This document shows, one piece after another, positions 1 to 4,912 of a DNA stretch of 7,560 nt. Position 1 is the first letter of the stretch. The number at the start of each line of letters is the position of its first letter. The position numbers and the translations under genes were made by a program. Below the pieces are notes generated by a model. That model was not told where the DNA came from, did no database searches, and saw nothing but the letters and a program-made list of their open reading frames with translations. Source of the stretch: Pelobacter sp. UBA6812 (lineage in GTDB: Bacteria; Desulfobacterota; Desulfuromonadia; Desulfuromonadales; Syntrophotaleaceae); NCBI GenBank assembly GCA_002452265.1, contig DKEW01000054.1, positions 1-7,560 of the forward strand, written 5' to 3'.

Positions 1-60
1 CTGAGAGCTGAGAGCTGAGAGCTGGTAGCTGATAGCTGATAGCTGATAGCTGATAGCTGG
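1..60. repeat. 7-base tandem repeat upstream of pncA
   Basis: Eight consecutive 7-base units fill bases 1-56: three CTGAGAG, one CTGGTAG and four CTGATAG, followed by a partial unit CTGG. The array starts at the window edge and may extend further left. It ends eight bases before the Shine-Dalgarno sequence of the nicotinamidase gene, so it lies in that gene's upstream or untranslated region. A change of copy number would alter promoter-to-gene spacing but not the reading frame. Confidence 0.95.
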
Positions 61-67
61 GCTTTTT

Positions 68-75
68 AGGGAGGT
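68..75 (+). promoter_or_regulatory. Strong ribosome binding site of pncA
   Basis: AGGGAGGT lies five bases upstream of the ATG at 80. It is close to the anti-Shine-Dalgarno complement and fixes the start. No promoter could be recognised between the tandem repeat and this site, so transcription must begin in or before the repeat. Confidence 0.8.
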
Positions 76-79
76 AACG

Positions 80-652
80 ATGCTGAAACCTGAGGATTTT
101 TTACAGCAGGGTGACGGGTTGCTGGTGGTTGATGTTCAGGTGGATTTTTGTCCCGGCGGAGCGCTGCCTATTCCCGATGGCGACAAGGTGGTGCCCGTTG
201 TCAACGCCTGGATCGAAGCTGCATTGAATAAAAACCTGCCGATCTATTATTCACTCGATTGGCATCCTGAGGGGCATCCCAGTTTTAAAAGCAATGGTGG
301 GGATTGGCCGGACCACTGCGTTCAGAATACCCCGGGTGCTGCGCTGCATGCCGATCTGCGGATCGTTCCGCAGTCAGTTGTGATTACCAAGGGAGTCCGT
401 TTTGATCAGGATCAGCTGTCGGTGTTTCACGAGACAGGCTTTGCCGAAAAGCTGCGTCAAGATGGAGTGAAACGTTTGCTCGTTGCTGGCCTGGCTCTGG
501 ATGTTTGCGTGTTGGCGACGGTACTGGACGGTGTCAAGTCAGGCTTTGAGGTTTGGGTTCTGGCAGACGGCTGTCGGCCGGTAACTGAAGAGGGTGGCAA
601 AAAAGCGTTGGACGCCATGCGTCAGGCTGGGGTGCATATTGTTGAGGATTGA
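80..652 (+). CDS. pncA: Nicotinamidase (isochorismatase-like cysteine hydrolase)
   Basis: This gene predicts a 190-residue cytoplasmic enzyme that deamidates nicotinamide to nicotinate and ammonia, feeding the Preiss-Handler route of NAD salvage; family members also hydrolyse pyrazinamide. The catalytic triad is visible: Asp18 in VVDVQVDF, Lys104 in VITKGV and Cys143 in LALDVCV. The metal-binding set matches PncA: Asp60 and His62 in SLDWHPEGH, plus His79 in WPDHC. The CVQNTPGA motif after His79 and the GLALDVCV nucleophile elbow separate it from isochorismatases and other relatives. The length fits bacterial PncA (about 185-215 residues), with no extra domain and no sign of damage. ATG at 80 is supported by a strong ribosome binding site. 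No clear terminator follows. It stands alone, with 784 bases of non-coding DNA after it, and its neighbours give no functional link. Confidence 0.95.
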   Translation: MLKPEDFLQQGDGLLVVDVQVDFCPGGALPIPDGDKVVPVVNAWIEAALNKNLPIYYSLDWHPEGHPSFKSNGGDWPDHCVQNTPGAALHADLRIVPQSVVITKGVRFDQDQLSVFHETGFAEKLRQDGVKRLLVAGLALDVCVLATVLDGVKSGFEVWVLADGCRPVTEEGGKKALDAMRQAGVHIVED

Positions 653-882
653 ATAATAGGTCGTGCATCTGCTGAGCGAAAGTATCACTAAGTCAGTTAT
701 TTGAACCGTAATAGTTAAACTTATTTCAAGGTCTGTGTCGAACCAAGGTTCGCAGAATTTCCTGTTATCTTTCCATAAATCACCGACTGGTAACGTGGCA
801 TGCACCCGGGGAAATATCCCCGATGTCATCGATTTGCCTTGAAAAGACAATGTTGATGTTGTAGTGAAAGTCCAAAACAATA

Positions 883-976
883 GAACGCGGATGACGCTGA
901 AACCGCAGGATAACAATCTGATTTAAAACAATAGGTACGGTTTTTGGGTTTGATCCGCGAAGATCCGTGTACATCA
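883..976. repeat. Degenerate phrase-type inverted repeat
   Basis: The left part (883-914) contains the phrases AACGCGGATGACGC and ACCGCAGGATAA. The right part (951-970) contains GATCCGCGAAGATCCGTG, a tandem of two GATCCG(C/T)G units that reads as ACGGATCTTCGCGGATC on the other strand. The arms are related but imperfect. They resemble worn copies of the clearer phrase-repeat elements elsewhere in the window; this reading is tentative. Confidence 0.35.
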
Positions 977-1040
977 GAACTTTTCCGCTTCCTATTTGGA
1001 TTTGTGTGTTGTCGGAGAGCAAAACCTCGCAAGGCTTTTT

Positions 1041-1077
1041 TTAGCCGCAGATGAACGCAGATAACAGCGGATAAAGG
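1041..1077. repeat. GCAGAT-phrase repeat arm
   Basis: Three related phrases follow each other: GCCGCAGAT, GAACGCAGATAA and CAGCGGATAAA. An inverted match to GCAGATAA occurs at 1287-1294 (TTATCTGC). This segment may therefore be the outer left arm of a nested structure that encloses the CACAGAG inverted repeat at 1141-1267. Confidence 0.5.
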
Positions 1078-1140
1078 CCAACCCGGGTTGAGGCGGAGAA
1101 CGGCGCGGACGACGACCTGCATAATCTCAAAATCAGGCTT

Positions 1141-1267
1141 TCACCACAGAGCCACAGAGGACACAGAGAAAGATCAAAACCACGGTCCGATTTGATTCCT
1201 CAAACAGCATGAAGAGTTCCCCTCCGTGTTCTCCGTGTCTCTAGCGAGGGCAACGAGCGGGTGGTGA
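1141..1267. repeat. CACAGAG inverted-repeat element, interrupted right arm
   Basis: The left arm (1141-1169) carries CACAGAG three times, starting at 1145, 1153 and 1162. The right arm (1221-1267) is the inverted counterpart, with CTCCGTGT twice and TCTCT ... GTGGTGA at its end. A unique centre of about 50 bases separates the arms. The right arm is broken by an 18-base insertion at 1243-1260, without which TCTCTGTGGTGA would pair with the start of the left arm. It has no coding potential. Confidence 0.8.
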
Positions 1268-1319
1268 GAAGACAAAAGTTTGGTTTTTATCTGCCCCCAT
1301 CCGAAATCGCCTGTGTTCG

Positions 1320-1347
1320 AAAAAAAAGATGGATTTAAAAATCCATC
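1320..1347 (-). terminator. Minus-strand intrinsic terminator-like hairpin
   Basis: Bases 1328-1347 form a nearly perfect palindrome (GATGGATT, four-base loop, AATCCATC). Eight A residues at 1320-1327 flank it on the left, so on the minus strand the stem is followed by eight U, the layout of an intrinsic terminator. On the plus strand no U-tract follows. No minus-strand gene to its right is visible that it would terminate. It might instead be an operator close to the hpnB promoter. Confidence 0.45.
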
Positions 1348-1362
1348 CACCTAACCAGGTCA

Positions 1363-1392
1363 TGGACACTTACCTGCAAACTTTCTTATAAT
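1363..1392 (+). promoter_or_regulatory. Sigma-70-type promoter of hpnB
   Basis: TGGACA (five of six matches to the -35 consensus) at 1363-1368 and a perfect TATAAT at 1387-1392 are separated by 18 bases. Transcription would start near 1399, giving a leader of about 38 bases before the GTG start of hpnB. The palindrome at 1328-1347 ends 15 bases upstream of the -35 box. Confidence 0.65.
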
Positions 1393-1436
1393 CCACCGTC
1401 CCCATTGTATATTTTAACTATCCGGGAGTATGTATT

Positions 1437-2642
1437 GTGTTGATTCTGGCCTGTGCCGGCGCGGTGGCGCTGTTGATATGGATTATTTTGTGGCGGTTTC
1501 ATGGCGGCTTCTGGCGTATCGAGCCCATTTTGCCTCAACCTTCGATGTCAGCAGCCTGGCCGGCTGTCGATGTCATCATTCCGGCACGTGACGAAGCGGA
1601 TATTCTTCCATATGCCTTACCATCGATCCTCGGGCAGGATTATGCAGGCCCGATCAGAGTCTTTCTGATCGATGACCACAGTGAAGATGGGACCTCGGTT
1701 GTGGCGCGTCGTTTGGCCGACGAATCGGAACACGGTGGGCGACTTACTTTGGTAGAGGCAGCTGCCAGACCCAAGGGGTGGACAGGTAAATTGTGGGCAC
1801 TTCAGCAAGGGATGCTTGCCTCCTCCGTAGAGCCAGCGCCGCTGGTGCTCTTTACCGACGCGGATATTTCCCATGAAAAGTGCAGCCTCTCCCGCTTGGT
1901 TACCCAGTCGGTGCAAGGTGATTACGATCTCGTATCTCTCATGGCTCGACTTCAGGCAACAGGGTTCTGGAGCCGTTTGCTTATCCCCGCTTTTGTCTAC
2001 TTTTTTGCCATGCTTTACCCTTTTAAAAAAGTTGGCGATCCGCGCAGCAAGGTTGCCGGTGCGGCAGGTGGCTGTGTGCTTCTGAGGCGTGAGGCATTGG
2101 AATATGCAGGAGGTTTGTCTGCTATCGCCGGTGCGCTTATCGACGATTGTTCCCTCGGGCGGCTTATCAAGCGTCATGGTCGCCCTCGGGGTGGCAGAAC
2201 CTGGCTCGGCTTTACCCCTGAGGTCATAAGTAAGCGTCCTTGCGAAAATCTTGCAACTGTCTGGCGCATGGTCGTGCGCACGGCTTTCGTGCAGTTGCAC
2301 CATTCCTGGTTGTTGCTTCTGGGCACGGTTCTAGGCATGGTGCTGATATTCCTTATACCGCCGGCTTGTCTGGTTGCGGGCGGATGGGACCTTATTTTGC
2401 ATCAGGCTAAAGGGGCAGGGGTGGTTTCGGCCTTGTGCGGCTTCGTAGGTTGGTTGATCATGGCCCGTACCTTCCGCCCCATGACCCGTTGGTATGATCT
2501 GTCGTGCAGCATGGTTTTTCTTTTGCCCCTTGCTGCGGGTCTTTATACGGTGATGACCGTCGACTCGGCTTTTCGCTTTTTGCGTGGGGCGGGTGGGGCA
2601 TGGAAAGGACGCACTTATGGGGAAGGGGTGCCACAGGGTTGA
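1437..2642 (+). CDS. hpnB: Hopanoid-associated glycosyltransferase HpnB
   Basis: This gene predicts a 401-residue membrane-bound family 2 glycosyltransferase matching the HpnB type found with hopanoid biosynthesis genes; it presumably acts on a lipid substrate at the inner membrane, but the exact reaction is not established here. A hydrophobic N-terminal helix (about 2-19) is followed by the GT-A core: VIIPARDEA (47-55), LIDDHSEDGT (77-86), the metal-binding FTDADI (Asp141/Asp143), GAAGGCVLLRREA (208-220) and IDDC (Asp236/Asp237) near the acceptor site. Hydrophobic segments at about 291-316, 328-343 and 355-374 anchor the C-terminus, which ends in the WKGRTY motif at 389-394. The start is GTG at 1437, eight bases after GGGAG (1424-1428); the ATG at 1430 is in another frame. 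A good promoter lies just upstream. The next gene overlaps its 3' end. No squalene-hopene cyclase or other hpn gene is visible, so it is separate from a full hopanoid cluster within this window. Confidence 0.88.
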   Translation: MLILACAGAVALLIWIILWRFHGGFWRIEPILPQPSMSAAWPAVDVIIPARDEADILPYALPSILGQDYAGPIRVFLIDDHSEDGTSVVARRLADESEHGGRLTLVEAAARPKGWTGKLWALQQGMLASSVEPAPLVLFTDADISHEKCSLSRLVTQSVQGDYDLVSLMARLQATGFWSRLLIPAFVYFFAMLYPFKKVGDPRSKVAGAAGGCVLLRREALEYAGGLSAIAGALIDDCSLGRLIKRHGRPRGGRTWLGFTPEVISKRPCENLATVWRMVVRTAFVQLHHSWLLLLGTVLGMVLIFLIPPACLVAGGWDLILHQAKGAGVVSALCGFVGWLIMARTFRPMTRWYDLSCSMVFLLPLAAGLYTVMTVDSAFRFLRGAGGAWKGRTYGEGVPQG

Positions 2643-3480
2643 TGTCATGATTTTGGCTGCGGCGGATTTTCTGACAGGTTTTGTTCGGAAATTCCATGGC
2701 AGCCTTATGCGAGGCCTGCCTGTAAAAATCAGACAACGCCTGATAGCCGGCGCCATAGGTCTTATGGTGTTGGGCTTTTCAACCAGCGCTATGGCTCTGG
2801 CGGAATCTGCGCCCATGGTTCAGGGTGTTGGCGCTCTGGTGTGTAAATTGCAAGATGTCCTCAAGTCCGATGGGGAAGGGCAGTCTATGGCAGGTGTCGG
2901 TGCGTCTTTTGCCCCCTCATCTTGTCGGATGCTGCGGGTGACTGTTCGAATTGCTACGGGTTCACCCTCTGAAACATCCACCGATGACGAAACCGTATCG
3001 TCGCCCCGCCGTCTTGGCAATGCGTCCGATACCGCTGAATACCAAGTTGATGTCTGCGAAAACGCAACGGGTCTGATGTTGTTTGACGAGCATCATCCTT
3101 ATGTTCGTCAGATGTTGGTTCAGGGCGGTCGTAATCCAGGTTATGGACAGGAAATCGATTATGTGAACTTTCGTCATGGTTTTACTGTGCATCCGACAGC
3201 GGCAGGCAAGTATATCCGGTTGCTATTGGACCCATGGTTCGGTCGGGAATCCGCAAGTAAACCGGCACAGACTCTTCAAGCCCCAGAGGTTGAGAGTCTG
3301 CAAATGTCCACCACGTTAGACGTTGTCCCCGGACAGTGGATGGAGCTTGGCACCTTCCGACAGGTAACCGGTAGCGCTTATGAGGCATCGACCCGGCGAA
3401 TCCTGGGTAATTCCAGAGAGGTTATGCGCATCTGGGTGAGGGTTGATGATATCAATCTGCCTGATCGAAGTTATAAATAA
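2617..3480 (+). CDS. Exported secretin-like beta-domain protein
   Basis: With the start at 2617 the protein has 287 residues. A basic stretch (RGLPVKIRQR, 32-41), a hydrophobic core (42-54) and a likely cleavage site after AMA (58-60) form a signal peptide, so the protein is exported. The C-terminal half resembles the final beta domain of type II/III secretins and of small secretin-domain proteins: LRVTVRI (106-112), a DYVNFRHGFTVHP block followed by IRLLLDPWF (181-208), then STTLDVVPGQWMELGTF (231-247). The pore-forming body and repeated N domains are absent. This similarity is a judgement from motif pattern only. The start at 2617 is favoured by AAAGGA seven bases upstream and overlaps hpnB by 26 bases, suggesting translational coupling. 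ATG at 2647 or at 2707 is possible; 2707 would give an ordinary short signal peptide. Four cysteines (5, 76, 103, 147), three of them in the mature part, leave room for a disulphide. Its role is unknown; it might support an envelope or export complex. Confidence 0.6.
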   Translation: MGKGCHRVDVMILAAADFLTGFVRKFHGSLMRGLPVKIRQRLIAGAIGLMVLGFSTSAMALAESAPMVQGVGALVCKLQDVLKSDGEGQSMAGVGASFAPSSCRMLRVTVRIATGSPSETSTDDETVSSPRRLGNASDTAEYQVDVCENATGLMLFDEHHPYVRQMLVQGGRNPGYGQEIDYVNFRHGFTVHPTAAGKYIRLLLDPWFGRESASKPAQTLQAPEVESLQMSTTLDVVPGQWMELGTFRQVTGSAYEASTRRILGNSREVMRIWVRVDDINLPDRSYK

Positions 3481-3544
3481 ATCTTTGTGATTTTTAAGGA
3501 ACTGGGTTTACTTTATTGCCTTTTGGCCGTGAGTTGGTATAAAG

Positions 3545-3560
3545 TTGGCACCATCCTTGT
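3545..3560 (+). promoter_or_regulatory. Candidate sigma-54 (-24/-12) promoter
   Basis: TTGGCAC, five bases, then TTGT places GG at 3547-3548 and GT at 3559-3560 with the required ten bases between. The match to the sigma-54 consensus is complete at -24 and off by one base (T for C) at -12. It would start transcription near 3572, about 95 bases before the export lipoprotein gene. If real, the gene needs an enhancer-binding activator; no clear activator site was recognised upstream. Confidence 0.45.
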
Positions 3561-3592
3561 TGTTTTTAATGTAATCTAATATATTGTTTATC

Positions 3593-3640
3593 GGTTCCGG
3601 TCAGCGTTGGATATGATGGAACCAATATTCTAATTCCATC
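3593..3640 (+). promoter_or_regulatory. Two overlapping hairpins in the leader of the export gene
   Basis: GGTTCC (3593-3598) can pair with GGAACC (3618-3623). GATGGAA (3615-3621) can also pair with TTCCATC (3634-3640). The two stems share bases 3618-3621 and are mutually exclusive. They lie just before the ribosome binding site. They may be a regulatory leader or a protein-binding dyad, or chance; no known riboswitch was recognised. Confidence 0.3.
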
Positions 3641-3666
3641 CATTTAATACTATTCCAAGAGGGATC

Positions 3667-4734
3667 ATGAATTTTAAAGCAAGCTGGAAAATCTCCTTTG
3701 GCCTTCTGCTTGGCCTGCTTTTATTCGCTGGTTGTACCAAGTTTACTGATCTCGACCCTGGAACCGCCAAGCAAATCTACGGTGAGCGAAATTCGGCTGT
3801 GGTGGAAAGAGAGTCTGTCGAAGTCTCTTTGGGATCCGATGCTGTGCATCCTTCGAAGGAATACCTTCTTGGCCCTAATGATGTTCTATATGTCAACGTT
3901 AAAGGCCATCCTGAACTTAGCAGCCCCGGCATTTTTATCGGTGGCAGCAATAAAGTCTCGGGCAGTCGTGTAGACGGTCTCGGCAAGGTTCATTTGCCGC
4001 TTGCCGGCAGTGTTGATGTCGGCGGCATGACCATCGGGCAGGCCACTGCGCATATTCAGGAAATTGTTCGTACCTACCTAAAAGACCCCTGGGTGGTGGT
4101 GGAGATTTCCGAATATCGAAGCAAGCCCCTGTATCTTCTGGGCCAGTTCAATGCGCCCGGTACCTACTATATGGATCGTTCCTATTCCCTGATGGAAGGG
4201 CTTGCCCTCGGCAACGGTCTTAAAGATATTGCCAATCTTCGCTCGGCACGCATCATCCGCAACGGTAAGACCATACCCGTCGACATCTATCGCTTGTTGC
4301 AGGAAGGCGACCAGTCGCAAAATACCTGGTTGACCGCCAACGACGTCATCTTTGTACCGGACGACAAAAACCAGAATGTTTTTGTTTTCGGGGCTGTCAA
4401 AAAGGCCGGCCCCATTGTCATGCCTAACGGACGGTTGTCTCTTGCTCAAGCGCTTTCGAGCGCCGACTTAAATGAGGGGAGTGCGCGTCCGACCCATGTG
4501 CGCATCATCCGTTCCCTCTCTCCGACCCGTGGTGAGTTGCTTGTCGTCGACCTGACTAAAATTCTTAACGGCGATGCGCTGCCTTTTCCCCTTATGGAGG
4601 GAGATGTCCTGTATGTCCCTCGCAACGGGCTCGGATCATGGAACCTGGCCATCCAGGAAATCCTGCCATCGCTGCAGGCTATCAGTTCCTTGTTGCAGCC
4701 TTTTGTTCAGGTCAAGGTGTTGACCCGCGATTGA
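3667..4734 (+). CDS. Wza-like outer-membrane polysaccharide export lipoprotein
   Basis: This gene predicts a 355-residue member of the outer-membrane polysaccharide export (OPX) family, which forms the periplasm-spanning channel for capsule or exopolysaccharide. A lipoprotein signal peptide ends in LFAGC, with Cys23 as the lipidated residue. The poly_export domain follows at about 66-145: YLLGPNDVLYVNVKGHPEL is the usual opening and VDGLGKVHLPLAG its second block. SLBB-type segments follow, beginning at about 153 (LYLLGQFNAPGTYYM) and about 237 (VFVFGAVKKAGPIVM). VMEGD-like sequence and VPRNG precede a C-terminal amphipathic stretch (about 330-350) that could form the outer-membrane helix seen in Wza. 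The length is close to that of Wza. The start at 3667 has AAGAGGG just upstream, a slightly short spacing. An intrinsic terminator follows the stop at once. The kinase partner is the next gene. Confidence 0.9.
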   Translation: MNFKASWKISFGLLLGLLLFAGCTKFTDLDPGTAKQIYGERNSAVVERESVEVSLGSDAVHPSKEYLLGPNDVLYVNVKGHPELSSPGIFIGGSNKVSGSRVDGLGKVHLPLAGSVDVGGMTIGQATAHIQEIVRTYLKDPWVVVEISEYRSKPLYLLGQFNAPGTYYMDRSYSLMEGLALGNGLKDIANLRSARIIRNGKTIPVDIYRLLQEGDQSQNTWLTANDVIFVPDDKNQNVFVFGAVKKAGPIVMPNGRLSLAQALSSADLNEGSARPTHVRIIRSLSPTRGELLVVDLTKILNGDALPFPLMEGDVLYVPRNGLGSWNLAIQEILPSLQAISSLLQPFVQVKVLTRD

Positions 4735-4737
4735 TCC

Positions 4738-4772
4738 GGGTTTGCATGAAGCTTTGATGCAAAACCTTTTTT
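4738..4772 (+). terminator. Intrinsic terminator after the export lipoprotein gene
   Basis: GGTTTGCAT pairs with ATGCAAAACC (4757-4766), with one bulged A and a nine-base loop, and six T follow at 4767-4772. It begins about four bases after the TGA. It should end or reduce transcription before the downstream kinase gene. Confidence 0.8.
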
Positions 4773-4876
4773 AACGGAGATAAAGGGGATGCAGGGGATT
4801 TAAAGCGTCTTGGGACTGTGTTCTTGAACGCTGTTTTTAAATAGGTTTATCTTATTTATCTCCTTTATCCCTGTTA
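4771..4876. repeat. GATAAAGG inverted-repeat element
   Basis: The left arm (4771-4799) reads TTAACGGAGATAAAGGGGAT and continues with GCAGGGGAT. The right arm (4847-4876) is its inverted relative, TTTATCTCCTTTATCCCTGTTA at its end. Each arm is made of GATAAAGG-like phrases with a period of about nine bases, and about 47 bases of unrelated sequence lie between. The build is the same as the elements at 1141-1267 and 7452-7555. It directly abuts the terminator of the export gene. Confidence 0.75.
4824..4853 (+). promoter_or_regulatory. Weak candidate sigma-70 promoter for the kinase gene
   Basis: TTGAAC at 4824-4829 and TATCTT at 4848-4853, 18 bases apart, each match four of six consensus bases. 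The -10 box lies in the right arm of the inverted repeat. It is offered because a terminator separates the kinase gene from the gene upstream; read-through is the alternative. Confidence 0.22.
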
Positions 4877-4912
4877 GATAAAAAACCAGAAAAATTTTAG
4901 GAATGTCATACC

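Larger units (their letters stand above)
653..1436. other. Long intergenic region without a convincing gene
   Basis: The stretch between pncA and hpnB holds no ORF with recognisable protein character on either strand. The first half (653-880) is plain sequence with one GC hairpin at 807-822 that lacks a U-tract. The rest is rich in short repeated phrases: a degenerate GCGGAT-type repeat at 883-976, a GCAGATAA-type phrase at 1041-1077, the CACAGAG inverted repeat at 1141-1267, a minus-strand terminator-like hairpin at 1320-1347 and the hpnB promoter at 1363-1392. It appears to be a landing zone for intergenic repeat elements. Confidence 0.7.

Noticed and set aside
1..60. CRISPR array
   Set aside because: The units are contiguous 7-mers without spacers and far shorter than CRISPR repeats.
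807..822. CGGGG / CCCCG hairpin as a terminator for pncA
   Set aside because: The stem is only five pairs, no U-tract follows, and it lies about 150 bases after the pncA stop.
780..1022. Minus-strand ORF of 80 residues in the intergenic region
   Set aside because: It overlaps the degenerate repeat, shows no recognisable motif and has no convincing ribosome binding site; another minus-strand ORF of 98 residues overlaps it in a different frame. It looks like chance coding in repeat-derived DNA.
1617..2303. Long minus-strand ORF of 228 residues within hpnB
   Set aside because: It is a frame shadow of a clearly recognised gene, with no family motifs of its own.
2584..2616. Upstream GTG start for the secretin-like gene
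   Set aside because: It would lengthen the overlap with hpnB and put more residues ahead of the signal peptide; the ATG at 2617 has a better ribosome binding site.
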